Below, in pieces: positions 13,201 to 28,200 of a stretch of 64,000 nt of DNA; position 1 is the stretch's first letter; the number at the start of each line of letters is the position of its first letter. Source of the stretch: Ditylenchus dipsaci (lineage: Eukaryota; Nematoda; Chromadorea; Rhabditida; Anguinidae); contig SADC01000254.1 in assembly GCA_004194705.1 (NCBI GenBank), forward strand, positions 49,699-113,698. The letters are read 5' to 3'. Both the position numbers and the translations under genes were made by a program. The notes beneath the pieces are model-generated. The model worked only from the letters and a program-made list of their open reading frames with translations. It did not search any database and was not told the origin of the DNA.

Positions 13201-16200
13201 GTACAAATTGCACAAATTATGCTAAATGTCCGGTTGCCACTGCTTTGTCTGAAGATATCAAGGAAGCGTGCAAAGAAGTTAAATTGGCTATGAAATGCGT
13301 AGAAAAACTAATTGGGAAATTAAGGTTCGTTTGTCTTCTGTGTGTTGCAATTAACTGATCTTATCTTAATTATGACTGGTGGATCGAATCAAAAGCACTG
13401 CAGCAACAGCGCTACGTCCTCCCGTAAAGACATATATGCCATGTTAGCCATGCAAGATGAAGATCCTTTGATTTTCTGGAAAAATAATGCAAAGGTCAAT
13501 CAGACATTTGCTACCTCCATCACACAACCAATATATTTTGACTTACAGTACTTTCCGCGGCTTGCTTTGTTATCTAGATTGATGTTGGCAGTTGCTACTT
13601 TAAGTGCATCCAGTGAAAGAGCATTCAAAGAACTTCGATGTGTGCTAGGCAACTTTACAAGAAATCGGTTGGAGCCGAAGAAAACAGCGTCACTCATTCA
13701 TCTTAGGACCAATTGGGTGAAAGAAATGGAGTAAGATTAATTGTGTTATTTGTGTGGCCTTTTTGTTCAATAAAATCCATTGCATGTAATCTGTTGTGTG
13801 TAATGCGTGGTTTTGAAAGTGAGTATGAGAGTGCAAGGCTTTTTGTAAATTACTGTAAATTACTAGTACATTACTAATAGACACAAATATTGTGCTTGAA
13901 ATATTTGATATTTATACCGTCAGCCTGGTATAGGTTTTGGGATGATTCAATTCCTTGAGAGTACTGTTTACAGAAGCGTCAAAAAATTATCAACACTGAC
14001 AGGGGAACGTAAAAGCAACCATGAAGACCAACAGGATTCTTAAAAACCATTATTTTAAGACGGTTATCGCACCACGCGATTTCGTGTTTTGACTCTACTT
14101 TTTTGCAATGGTATTCACTGTGAAGACGCTTGAGGTTATTAACTATAAACTCTGAAATTGAAAGAAGTGAAAAAAATAAAAGTTGGTAGAAATAGTAGTG
14201 AAACGTTACCATTAACTGTTCTTATTCTCCGCGACAAAATTCTCCGCGACATTATTCGCCCACAATGTAATTCTACCGCCATATAATTTGACCATTTGGG
14301 TATGAGTTTTAGGAAATCTGGTAGCTCCACCGGTAAGACATAAAACAGTTGGCACCGGGAACAGTTGGTACCGGACAGTTTACTACTGTGAAACCATGTT
14401 TAGAATGCTCGAATTAGTGCAGAAATCAAATTTTGGAACCAACAATCTACCACTAACCAAGTACCACTACCTAAGCATTTCCACCTGAATACCGATACCT
14501 AGTCAGTCTTGGTACAACCACCTGTATCACCTTCTTGGTACTACCACCTCCATACACCTGGATACTAGGTAATCTATGGGATACTAAACACCTCCAGAGC
14601 TATATGACCGATTATTAGAGAATTTCCCATCTACGCGAAAAATCGTACGAGGTGCAAATCGGGTGCAAAAGGCCTGTATGATACATCTGTGTGCACAAAA
14701 TTACGTGTCAGGTGAAGATGAGCAAGACTCTTGAACAAAAATGCATACATGGGCTCTTTTTGTGGGGAAACAACACCGTTCAAGGAAACAAACTTTTCGT
14801 GGAAATGTTACTTTTCGGGGAACTGACTTTTCGGGGAAACGGCGCGCTTTTTAATGGTATGTCGTTTACCTAGATATGAAGCCATGGATGAGAACAACAC
14901 TATTTTCTGGTCACTTGGCAATTATACTGCCAAGTCACCATGCATCATAAATTTTTAGTTACTGACTGGCAGACACAAAGATGGCTTACTTCCTCATCGG
15001 TATTATAAGATGCATCTGAAGAGAAGTAGAAGACCGTACAAATCAAAACCTAACTTTATCAGGGTAACGAAAAGCATGTTGTGTTGTGTACTGTGTTTGA
15101 ATCACCATTTGTCTTGTAGTGATTCAAACTTGTTGTTAGTATATAAGGGTCTGAACGTCTGTGTTCAGATCAGTTTGTGTCCGAAAAAAGCTATCAAGAA
15201 ATCGTGTGCTCTCGTCTCTCTCTCAGCTGGCAAACAAGGATACAACATTGGCGCAGTCGCAATGGATATGGACCAGCTCAAGCAAATTCTAGCCGCTCGA
15301 CAACAGCAACATCAAGAAGCAATGGTCCAAATGATGGCTCTTCTTCAGCAAAATCGTGGTGGTGGTGGTGACAATGTCCAGCCTGCTCTTCCTGCTATCT
15401 CTACATTGCCTCAGCTGCCAGATATGGAAGTCTTCAGCTCAGATGAAAGCGATCCGAACAAGTTCCAAAATTGGATGCAGCGCTTCCAGTTCTCTCTTGA
15501 TTGCACAGCTCCGAACATGGTGGAAGCGACCAAAGTGAAACTTCTGATGACCAAGCTCTCTGCCGAAGCCTTCGCCGAGTACTCCAAGCTGCCTGCCTAA
15601 GGATGCGACCGACTTCAATATGGAGGAAACGTTGGTGGTCTCTTAAAATTATTCGCTCATTCTGCTCGCTGGTGATGATCGCTTCGAATCTGCGTCTGGT
15701 CAAGGATGATGGGGAAGAATTCCGCCACTTGTCAACCGTCTCATCGTGCTCGTCTAAGATCGAATTCAAGACGGATGTAGCTAGATGGATTCAAGAGGAG
15801 GTGGAATCTGAAGTAAAATATTCCTGAAACAGATGATGGCATATTTAGTATAATTGATTCTCTTTGTCTTTGAATTACTTCTCTTTTAAATAAGATAAGA
15901 TCTCTTTCGCCAAAGCGTACTACTTCATTCTTCGGGCACCTGAGCCATCTGTTACTGATGACGAATGTGTAAATGGAGAGGAGTCAACCAGTGCGATGAT
16001 CGAGCTGAAGACCTATAGCAAGCAAAAGTGCATTGACTCAGAGAGTGATCCCTTGAACTACTGGAAGGTATTTTTTTTTGAATCTGTATTTGATTTTGTG
16101 AACTTATGGAACCATTGCTTAGGATAACGAGAATACATTTCCAATCTTGGCTAAAATTGCGCGTCGATATCTCTCAGCTCTTGCTACAAGCCAGTTTAGT

Positions 16201-19200
16201 GAGCAGCTTTTTTCGGTAGCCAGAGACGTCTACAACTACAGAAGATCCAATTAAATGCCAGAGAAAGCAGAGCAATTGATATTTCTAAATAAAAATCTGC
16301 CCTTCTTGAAATACTCGTATTAAATTGTGTCCGTTTTGTTATCCGTGGCTTGGAAATAAAGGAAATTCCTTAGGAATAGTACTGTAGATAGCTCTGGGAG
16401 GCTGCGCGATTTTTCGGGTTTATTATATATCGTTCGCCAAACTTTAAGGTAAAATATCGTTACGATATATCGTTCCCAAAATACATATCGTATCGTTATA
16501 TCGATCGTTGAAAATTTGTCCCAAAAATATCGTATCGTTATATCGTTCAAGGGCAAATCACGGTCTCTATTTCAGACGTTTGGACACAAACTCGTTTGGT
16601 CAGGAAATCTATTTAAATTAAAAGGCTATTTGTCTCGAACCGATTTGCAATTCGTTTTACAGTTATTTCTAGTAGGCTGTAAGTACTTTCCCCCGTCAAA
16701 TAGTAAAAATGTGTTTCTTTGAGTATTTCTTAAACTTTTTTTCCAATTTTTTTTAAAGTTTTTATAGCAGCATGTAGCCCGGGATCTCAGATTTCCAACC
16801 AGCTATTAACTAACTCACTTAGATACTGAAAAGTTAGAGAAAAAAGCCGTCGCTATTCCATTGTGCCTACCCCCCCCCCCCTCCCCCAAAAAAAGTAGGA
16901 CCTATTTTATTGTAAAAGAATAATTTGTCGGGGTCAAACAACTTGAGCTTTCTAGTATAAAATGCACAGCGTAATCAGTTTAAGACAAATAGTCTTTTTA
17001 TAAAAATAGATTTTCTGACCAAACGAGTTTTTGTCCAAATATACATGAAACATCCATGTGAAACATGCATATTGACCGAAATACCGTAGTTCCTCTAATT
17101 CAGCCCCGGCGCTAAATTTTTTGGATGCCCAAAGATCTTGATATTGTGAATCAAAAATGGCCCTAACTCTGAAGTTATCTTCAAAAAAAGAGATGGGGGG
17201 GCTAAATTAGGAGGAGGGGGGGGGGTTGCTAAATTAGTGGAAATACGGTATACCGTATTTCCTCTAATAGCTCCCCGGGGGAGTTATTTTTTGGATGCCC
17301 GAAAATCGGAAAAATTTGAGGTCGATCTCGAGATTTTTGGGTGAAAATTTAAAATCGAAAAAGCGGAATCGGTAGAGTTATGGGAGTTAAGAAAACGCAA
17401 AAACAGCTTTGTAAAAATTTTACTCTGGGCTATAGGTCCTCAAAGTTGAGGGGGGGGGAGGAGTTATTAGAGCAAGGGGAGCTATTAGAGGTATTACGGT
17501 ATACATCTAAAAAAATGCACTCAAAATTTATTCGTAACGATTCGGGACCATTCTGCTATAAATGTTGATTTTGAAAGCAAATTTTGATAATAAAGCAGTT
17601 TCACATGCAAATCGACCACGCTGACCATGAATCCGGTGTTAGAATTCAATGTTTTCCTAGCAGAAAAAAGTTATGGGAAATTTTTGTGTGGGAACTTTTT
17701 TGTGAGAGAGGGGAATTTAAATAACTATAACTTTCCCTCACAGCCTCATCCTCAGCCGGCTGATGGCTGAGTTAAAACTCAGCCGGCTGACTGAAATTTA
17801 ATAATTAGCGTCAGCCTGTAACGAAATTTAATCACTGAATTTTTTTTATTTACTGAACACATAGGCGTACCCAGGATTTTCTGACGGGGGGGGGGGGGTG
17901 CTAAAAGGGCTAAAAATCCTGACGGGGGGGGGGGCTATAGCCCGGCTAGCCACCCCCCCTGGGTACGCCTATGACTGAACACTTCGAACTCGTCAGAAAA
18001 ACAGCTAAAAATAAAGGCAAAAAGCCAAAAATTTGATGAAAAAAATTTTCCTTAGCTGGCTGAGGTCTGAAAAATTTTCCTCAGCCGTCAGCCGCGTCAA
18101 AAATTTTACCTCAGCCTCATCTTCAGCCGGCTGAGGTCTGAAAATTCTACCTCAGCCTCAGCCATCAGCCGGGCCGAAAATTTTACCTCAGCCTTCGGCC
18201 TCAGCCTCAACGGGCTGATGGCTGAGTTTAACCTCAGCCGGCTGAAGTCAGCCGGCTAAGGACACCACCCTGGTCACAGTCAGGGTCCCTCTCTTGTCAG
18301 TCGATACTCCTGATAATTTATGCTGATTCTGAGAACATTTAGCAACTAGAATATTCAAACGAATTCTCTAGCTCTGAAAATTCCCCGGGGTGGGGCATAA
18401 ACCACATCAAAGTCGTATTCGTACTATAACTAGACATGTTATTGATAGCATGAAATTTAATGGATTAGGTAATTGAAGGCTTTGATCTGTACTTACTTGA
18501 GCAATTGTTGGAAGAAGCTGGATTGAAGTCATCGTACGACTCCACTTCCAGTTTCCGTCCAAGACTTTGGTCTTTGTGAGGGGCAATGCCTTCCGCCACT
18601 GAATTGCTCTCCATGAGTGATGGCAATGGCACTAGCTTAGTCGGACCCAACTTCTTAGGGCCGGAACCCAGTGGTCGCCAATTTAAGTGATTGTTATTGA
18701 ACTCCATACTCATTGTTCTTCTTTTTTCGGAAATAGGTCCAGTAGAACTGGGATGGGTGGTTGCCGAAGATAAATCTTCCCACTGATGTACTAGAGTGGG
18801 GAATTGCTGTCGTTGTTTGGTGGTAGCAGATGTTAAGAATGGAAGTTGTGGAAGAGGTAGATTGTCCCCGACAAAGGTAGAGTTGGCTTGAGCACGGACC
18901 TGGAATTTTTTACCCTTTTACTTTTTAGTCACATTAAATACAGCGATAATTGAAAAGATTGTTGGAAATTTCCCAACCTTGATAGCTTTAGCAGTGCTCA
19001 ACCTCTTAGGTAAAGGAATAAAGAAGAAGAAGACTGCGTTGGAAGCGTCTATCATTTGCTGATTTCTATTGGTCAATGGCGCTTCCCCTGCTCCCACAAT
19101 CGGCAAGTTCTGCACTCCAAATGTGGTTGCCTTACGATTTTTTTTTAAAGCTGTCAGTGGTGCTATAACGGAAGCACTTGACTGCGGCAACATTCCACTG

Positions 19201-22200
19201 AAGCCATATCTACTTAAATCACTCAAACTTATGCAAATTGTAAAATAAGCTTTTGTCAAATTGACTAACCTCTGCAAAACATTGGGGTCATATACCACAG
19301 CTGGATGGCCGTTGCTAGGTGGTTCCCTTCCGTAATGCCCATGACTTACATGTTGATCCACATAAAAACTAGCTCCAGGCATGATTGGTGGAAAGGGTTG
19401 TAGGGTGGACAAATGCTCTTCCGGCTTTGGCCTTTTGTCCAACTGTCTGTAGAAGTTGTAAGTTTATTTTTCTGTCAAAGTTAATTTTGAGATGATAGGC
19501 TAGACAGATTTTTTAAATTAGTTGGTTAAAGGGGCAGGTACTTGTTCGGTTATACGACACTTGCGGCCCGGAAACTTGCGGCCGTCACTTGCGGCCCGAC
19601 ATTTGCGGCCGACACTTGCGGCCCGACGATTGCGGCCGACACTTGCGGCCCGATATTTAAAGGTCCAGAAAAGCTATTTAAAAATGGTTGAGGGGTTGTA
19701 CTGGGAGGGGAAAGCCATAATACAAGGGCTAGGTATTAAGTAACTTATTTGGCTGCTTTGCCATGTTTTTCAACATAGGACTTGGCAAAAAGAGTCTCTA
19801 TATGCATTTTATGATCAAGAGTACTTCCGGGCTTGGGGTTGAGATGCGCACACCCACATACCGTATTTTCTCTAATAAACGCCCCGTCTCCAATAAACGC
19901 CCCGTCTCTAATAAACGCCCCCCCTAGACGTCGATCGAAAAATAAACGCCCCCTCTCTAATAAACGCCCCCCCCCTATTCTACACTTTAGACGTATCTAA
20001 ACTACCTTTCAATGAATTTTTTATGGAAAACTAATTTTTCGCAGCATATGTTTGTCCTATAAGTTTTTATGGCCTAATTACATACATTGTTATATCGTCC
20101 ACTAGTCTAACCCCAAAAAATTACACCAAGAATCGATTGGAACTATTTCCAGCACTCCTTCACTGTCAGCAACTGCCTTAATTTTAAGAATTCAAGCAAA
20201 GGACCCTCAAATGGAAGTACAGTCGACGCTAGATTTAAGGACAGCCCGGGGACGGCCAAACGCTGTCCTTAAATAAGCTGTCCTTGTATCGAGCGTCCTT
20301 TTATCGAAAACTACTTCACTGCAAACCAATTACACAAGAATTTTGTGTCCTTGAATCGAGCGTGTCCTTGTATCGAGCGTCCTTAAATCGAGCGTCGACT
20401 GTAAACCAACCAAAATGATGCGTTTTCAGTTTTATATCGTCTAAACCTCTGCCAATTACATTTATTTGTCAACGCGTTGTACTCAACAGAGTGCCGACAA
20501 CAAAGAGTGCCGAAAATAGTAGCCAAGCTAGTGATCTAACATTGTCGGAGAACTTTTTTTACTGAATAGCCAAGATTACTTTCTAGAGGCAGAATTTCAT
20601 GGGGAACCAGATAAAACTTTTCACACGCATAATCACTTCAGAAAAAAAATCAAATTGAATTTGCAAAAAAATATCAGTAAAATAACGTAATACTGAAGAA
20701 TACTGGGATTGCCCTGGGTAGGATGTCAAGGAATTGGGTATTGTTGGATTTTTTCGAATTTCAATCATGGCTCAAGTTTGTTTTTTCTGTATGCTAGCTC
20801 AAATGAAAGCGCAAAATCTTAGGTGCATTTTCGTGTATGAAACGTGTGACTCCTAGAAAAAAGTCATAAAATATGAACCAAACCAATCAACGGAAATTCC
20901 TCAAAACGATCGGTTTTCCTAAATTTAGCAAGTTTTAGCCTCTAAATTAGCTCTAGATAATTGAAATCATGATCTGATAATTTTGTTGAATAGCCAAGAT
21001 TGTAAGGATCATTCTGATACCAAACTTGTAGATCTATAAGGAATCTATATCTATAAAGAGATAAAAATGGGATTTGCACCCACTGGGAATCGAACCTGGG
21101 AGTTAAAAATATTCGCTACTCGATATGTATCCTTCCTTTGATATTTATTTTTGAAATTTTTGATTGAAAAATAAACGCCCCGTCTCCAATAAACGCCCCG
21201 TCTCTAATAAACGCCCCCCCTGGACGTCGATCGAAAAATAAACGCCCCGGGCGTTTATTAGAGAAAATACGGTACCTTAGACACAAATCACTCGAAAGTG
21301 ACTCTGGATGCATGAAAAAAAAAACATGCATACCAGAGTTTCTTCATGCGGTAGGCCCCAGCTAACAAAACTATCTTCAAATCCTATCTTTTTAGGACTC
21401 TAGGTACCATTTTCAGGTGGTTTACCTTGGTCCCCAAGGCAAAAAGTCAAATTTTGGTCAAAAAAATTTTTTCCCTAAAAATCAACTTTTTGAGTCAGAA
21501 AATGCCCGAAAACACCTTTTTATCGTTTTCAGCGCATAAGAATTACTCAGAAATGGTTAAAACCTGATTTTGAAAAAAAATTTGTTGGGGGGGGGGTATT
21601 CGCTACTAGCGCCGAAAATTTCATCACCAAGTATCGGGCTGCAAATGTTGGGCCGCAAGTGTCGGCCGCAAGTGTCGGCCGCAAATGTCGGCCGCAAGTG
21701 TCGGGCCGCAAGTGTCGGCCGCAAGTGTCGGCCGCAAATGTCGGCCGCAAGTGTCGGGCCGCAAGTGTCGGCCGCAAGTGTCGGCCGCAAATGTCGGCCG
21801 CAAGTGTCGGCCGCAAATGTCGGCCGCAAGTGTCGGGCCGCAAGTGTCGGCCGCAAGTGTCGGCCGCAAATGTCGGCCGCAAGTGTCGGCCGCAATTGTC
21901 GGCCGCAAGTTTCCGGGCCGCAAGTGTCGTGTCACCACTTGTTCGGCTGGGGGGCCCCTGATATTGGTTAATTGTGAATAGGGTTTAAACGTCTCTTAAG
22001 TGATTTTCATAAGCTAAAAACGATAAAAAAGATCTTTCCTAACAATTTCCACACTAAAAAGTTAGGTTTCTCAAAAAAATTTGGTCATCTAATTTTGACC
22101 AATTGCCTTGGTCCCCAAGGTGAAATACCTTGTATTGAGGTATCCTATCACGTTTTAATCACTGGAGCTTGGCAAAAAGATTCTTTAATGCATGTATGAT

Positions 22201-25200
22201 AAAGAGTCTTGCTCGGAATTATGTGTAAGGTAAGTAAGAGCGCGCATTTCTAACCAACCAAGCCCTCTGCCTTGAGTTGACCAATATCAGCCCCCCCATT
22301 CGAACAAGTACCGAGAGGCATACCAACGCGTTACACTGCAAATTAAGACGGGGAACCAGCACTTTTTCAAAAAAAAATTTTTTCACTTTATTAATTTTTT
22401 CACTCGTTTCAACTGAAATTTGATACTTATAACCTTATCCTACTTTTAAAAAGTAGGCAGAAAACTTTCGTCGGATCAGGTAGAACGCTTATAAAAAATA
22501 GTCAAGAGAGAAATAAATTGCTAGTCCTCGCCTTAATCGCAGTGTGACGCGCTGGTATGCCCCTATAAAACAGGGCAAACCTTTTTCTTGCCGTAGAAAT
22601 ACTTATTTTTGCCGCAGGTTTACTTTTTTCTGCCGCAAAAATACTTTTTATTGTCGCTAATTTACTTTTTTCTGCCGCATTTTTTTTTTCGCCAATTTAC
22701 TTTTTTTGCCGCAACTTTACTTTTTCCTGCTGCAAATTTACTTTTTTCTGCCGCGACTTTTTTGAATTATTTTAGCGCTAATTTACCTGATTTGCCGCTT
22801 TTTCTGCCTGTTATCTATGTTTTTGACGCTTTTTTCAGCCTTTATTATAAAAACTGATTATTCTCAACAGATAGCCTTTCGAACACAGAAATAATTTCTG
22901 CTTACATTTATGTTTCACACCTTGTAGTTAAAGTACCCGAGAAAACTCTTGTTTAGGTGTCCTAATAGTTGTACTCAAGATGTATAACTCAAGTAATGGT
23001 ACCTGGGTGGTGATAATTCCTCTAGAAATCTTCTAGAACAATATTAGCAATTGTTCTTCGATAGCAGAACTCATTATTTAGGTAATCGTATCGAGGTGGT
23101 ATTACTTAGTCTATTCGGGTAACAACAAGGTACGTACCGTATAGCTTCTCTAAATTTCTCATAGGGGATAAATTTGGTTCGTAAAATCGATGTTTTCCAG
23201 GTTGCAGTGACGATTCCCCCCACGGGAAGTGATCAGGTGGTGAAGATAACATCATATTCGTGTTTCTCGACCCCAATTTCATGATTTTTTGATTCCGAGA
23301 AAAAAAAAAATTTCGAACCACAGGGGGGGGGGTGTATCATGGTTTTTTAGTCAAAATTTGAAAAATTTAAATTAGCGCCTTTTGAATTCAAAAGGGAATA
23401 AGGGCTGTATTGGGAGGAGAAGGGTATAAAAGGGGCCACATTGATGGCAGGGCTTTAAAAAGTAAATGTTTGTATTTTCGACTGTCTTACCATGTTCTTC
23501 AACTGGGCCGTGGCAAAAAGAGACTCTATATGCATTTTATGGTAAAGAGTTATTCTCGGAATCATGTCTAAGGTAAGTGAGTGCGCGCATCTCTTACTCT
23601 CAAGCCCCCTGTGCCCCTTCGGGGGCGCAGGGCGCTTGGGGGCTTGGAGTTGAGATGCGCACACCCACATACCTTAGACACAAATCACTCGAAAGTGACT
23701 CTGGATGCATGAAAAAGCATGCATACCAGAGTTTATTTGTGCGGTAGGCACCAGTATTCAAAACTATGTTCAACATCTTCTTGTTAGTGGCCCATGTGTG
23801 ATTAGTGGCCCCCTTTTATACCCTTACCCTCCCAATACAGCCCTTATTCCTTTTAAATTCAAAAGGCGCCAATTCAAATTTTTCAAATTTTGACTAAGAA
23901 AACCATGATACCCCCTGTGGTTCGAACTTTTTTTCTCAGAATCAAAAAAAAACGCGCGGCTTTTTCATGAAATCGGGCTCGAGAAACACGAATATGATGT
24001 TATCTTCTCCATCTGATCACTCCCCGTGGTAGGGATTCTGAACTCAAGCCGTTTTCCGTTATAACGCCATAAAAATAGCACTATTTTGGACAGGATACCA
24101 TGGTTTTTCATTACTTCTGCTTGAATCCAAAATATTTTAATTCTAGAGGTACTCTTTCTAGTACTAGTACTCTTTCACTATCATACCTGGTGGTCTCTGA
24201 TCCAGCCTGATGCCTACTGTTTCTTTAAAAACTATTTGAAAAACTATCTGAGAAACCGCAGCTTTTAATCTTCAAATAAATTATATTTATAATTCGTGCC
24301 TAAAAAAGATTTGCCGAAGTTTAGTTTGACCAAATGAGGGTGTCCAAAATTTTGACTAAAAACGACGAGAAAATTTTTGCGTTAAGAAAAAAGTATTTTT
24401 GCGGTAAGAAAAAAGTATTCTGCGGTCGAAAAAAAGTATTTTGCGGGAAAATCAAATTGCGGTAATAAAAATATGATTTGCGGTAATTTTCAAGTGTTTT
24501 GCGGTAAGAAAAAAATATCATCCTTAAAATTAATCTAAATGTCGCTGGTTCGGATCCCTCTGAGTGCACAGTTTATGTTTTTTCATTGATTGAGTTGAAA
24601 TTATAGTGTCCTAGGGCTAAAAATATCAAAGAACTGATTGAAATGGTTTTCATGATTCTTTTATCATAGAAAACTGTCTTAATTTTGCGATTTACTGCAA
24701 ATAACTGTCAAATGAAAGAACTCGACCTAGAAGCCTTATACTTTTATACTTTGTGTTTTAATGACTTTACCAGTTTTATTGACTTTTGAAAGGATGGTAG
24801 CAAATTTCTAAACTTAGAGCTGCACAAAAAATTTGATGTAAATGTTTTTATTATCAAAATTGCTTTAAAAATGTGATTAGCTTGTGAAGACTTGCTCTGG
24901 TAAGTGACGGTTAAAAAAATTCTACTGTTTGCGTAGCGAAATTTTCTCGGATAATGTTCTATGCTGCATCGGGGCTGTGCAAGCACATTGAAAAAAAGCC
25001 AGGAATCATTAGATTAAAAGATATAAAAAAAATCGAGTAACAAAAATGGTGGATTTTTTTTTGACAAAAAGCAGATTTAAAATTGTAAGTAGATATTAGC
25101 TTCAATAATTGTATGACCGCTGATAGTCTACTAGGGTTTCAAGAGCCTAAGGATCATTTTGATACCGAACTCGTAAATAAAATATTAAAAACATAAAGCA

Positions 25201-28200
25201 TGCACCCAGAGGGATCTGAACTACCAACTTTTAAATAGGGTTTAATTTGAACTTTTATATGGACGATAGATGTACCGGTTCTTAAAAAATAGGTATGATA
25301 AATGAAAATATCCTGGTATAAATTAAAACGTTCTGAAGAGTTTAGTTTTGGTTGATCTAGGTATTTCGCACAGCAACTGTGTCTTTTTGAGCGTCCATGC
25401 TCACCCTAAAAGCCTCCATTAATAAATCCAGCGATATTGACTTCAAAAACAACATTCATTACTAGAAAAAAGTTGCGGCAGAAAAAGCAAATTGGCGGAA
25501 TGCAAATTTGCTGCAGAAAAAAGTAAGTTAGCGACAAGAAAAAGTATTTCTGCGGCAAAAAAGTCTTTTTACGGCAAGAAAAAGGTTTGCCCATAAAAAA
25601 ATTCTAACATGGCTTTTGTTTTCGGAGTTTGGTAATTTTGTCATAAATTTATTGGAATTTACGATTGTTGTTTAGCCGACTGGCCTTAGCATTTGGCTGT
25701 TTTTTTCTTCGAATAGTCGAGTCCGGAGTCTGGTATATTTTTGTCATGAATTTATTGCAATTTCCGATTCCCGCATATAGTAAACTCACAAATTTTTATT
25801 TGCAAAAGTGACTTGTTTGTGAAGTGAGTCAGACTGAGCAGACTTTGTGGAGGAGAAGGGCACTAACAACTCTCGTTGTCTTTCCCAAGGATACAGCTGC
25901 TTTTTGGAATAGCTTAACTCTTCTTTAGGGTATTCTTCCTGCTGCATCATCACCAACGAAGAGCGGCTTAATGGTTGACTGGTAGTTGGAGGGTCACTGG
26001 TTGCTGGCGAGCTGCTGGAAGACTGCAGCCACCACTCGTTGGTTGACTCATTGTTCACCTGCAAATATAGATTATCCATGATTATGATTAGCACAGAGGG
26101 TTTTTCACTGCATGTATCATCTAGATTCTTAGCCTTAAAATAAAGGACCCTAGTAGCGAATCCCTCATGTAAGAAATTCTGGGTGGCTTATTTGAGGAAG
26201 ATGGTAATTTGGAGGGCGTGGGTTATTTGAGAGGTATTTACGTAAGATTTAAAGGCAGTTTCCAACCACGCTGAACACAAATTAGCTGTCGAAAAATCAG
26301 CTTTCCTTAGCGAAGTAAAAATTTTACGTCAAAATCTCTTTTTTTTTATTTTTGAAGCAGATATTTCACGGTTCGTTATACACTTTAATGGGTTTTAAAT
26401 TTATGAATTTTCCTGCAAACATTTTGATATTGACATCGGTGGTATTTAATTTTGCCCCTAATTATTGAAAAAACGCCTCCTAATTCGCTTAAAAATGACC
26501 CCTAATCAGAAAGAGAACTTTTTTTCTCAATTTTTGCGCTTATTTTCGAATTTTTTTCAACTATCGTGTAGCCCAGGATCTCAGCTTTCTAACAAGCTAT
26601 CAAACTTCATTGAATAATTACAGAAATGTAGATATTTATAGGTTTTTGAATAAAGTAACTTTTTTCTCTAATTTTTCCAGACCCCTAAATTTCTACATTC
26701 TTCAAATCATTCAGTAGAGTTTGATAGCTCGATAGAAAGCTGAGATCTTGGGCTACACGATGATTGAAACTTTTTTGAAAATTAACGAAAAAATTAAAAA
26801 AAAATTAATTTCAAATTAGGGGGAATTTTTCAGCGAATAAGGTGACATTTTTCGGTAATTAAAATTTCAAATTTAGACCATGATTTGTACTTTAGAATAA
26901 CAGCCTCTCAATGTAGATATCCTCAAATTATTCAGCAGGACTTTTTTTGCGAAAAATAGTTTTTTCTCTCGAACAATTAACTTATAGAATAAAGTACCAC
27001 CGGCGATTTTAAGATCTAAAAATGTTTTTGAATTTAAAATAGCTTTAAAAAAAACCTCACTGAAATTAATGAAGCTTCTTAGGGTGACCCTTACTTGCTG
27101 TATGTACTATATATTATTAGGGAATCTGATTTATTAAGAAGATGTATCATTGTTATTTGTGTTGCAAACTGTAAGTGCATATATGTATGCCTGTTTGTCC
27201 AAAAATAAAATAAAATTAGGGGGCAAAATTAAATACAGTCCTTTGACATCCATCAAACAATATCATTCCAATTCTTCTGATGAAATTTTATCAATGGAAC
27301 TCCACGGCGTGTCAAACACGTCCAATGACCAAATCGGGCTTGGCGTTCTGTTTTAATGAAAATTCAAAATAATTTTCATTTTTAAATACCATTGACAAAA
27401 TTATGCTCAAAAATATGACAAAAATATTCATAAAACTGGTTTCTTAATTTTCCATGGATCTTCTCGTCTAAAAAGTCTGTTTCAAATTCAATTTCCCCTA
27501 TTTAAAGGAGGACGTACTTTTATATACGCATTGTCTAGTTCATAGGTTCAAATCCGCTTGGGTGCATACCCTATTTTTTACCCCATTTTTTCATGTTCTA
27601 TTTACAAGTTTGTTGTCAAAATGATCTTTGGTCTCTTGGTTATCCAACAAGACCATCAGCACAGGGTTTAAGAATAATCATGACTGAGTTGCAGGCCAAA
27701 ACCCACTTGAAATACCTGGAAATTTTTTTTTGCTAAATCGTCCACTTTCTCGATGAGAACTGCACATTTGGAATAACTGTGATGTGCATAAGAAAGCTGA
27801 GTGAACATACTACGATCGTGACAGACAGAAAATTTTTTAGCAGAGAATTATTCAGAAATAACTTTTTTAAGTTAGCAACTTGACTCTATACGAAGATCTC
27901 GATTTGGTCTTTTGGCGTGTTTGCCAAACCGATAAATTCGAACTTTTAATTTTTTTAACTTTTTTACATTTATGAAAGAGCTTAAGTTTTTTCAAAACAA
28001 AACAGCAAACTTAGAGCTTTCCTGTGGTATCAAAAAAAATCGAACACAGCTTACCTAAGCAAAGTTATAACTAACTAGGGTTGTCGACCGGTCGAAATTT
28101 TCGACCGGTCGAGTCGATGGAAGGTCGAAAGTCGAAAATTTCGACCGGTCGGGTCGAGTCGAAGGTCGAAAGTCGAAAATTTCGACCGGTCGGGTCGAGT

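Larger units (their letters stand above)
19548..21936. mobile_element. large tandem-ended element, word CTTGCGGCCGACA
   Basis: TSD ACTTGTTC at 19540-19547 and 21937-21944. Ends GGTTATACGACACTTGCGG and the inverted partner with GGTGACACGACAC. The right end holds about 22 copies of a GC-rich 13-14 bp word (GTCGGCCGCAAGT), the left end about seven inverted copies. The core includes a complete CCGTATTT-family element, so nesting occurred after insertion. Confidence 0.88.

Noticed and set aside
21547..21981. Several overlapping 100-130 residue frames with repeats like CGRHLRPT
   Set aside because: They are open in multiple frames on both strands because the DNA is a GC-rich 13-14 bp tandem array; no start, splice or domain evidence.
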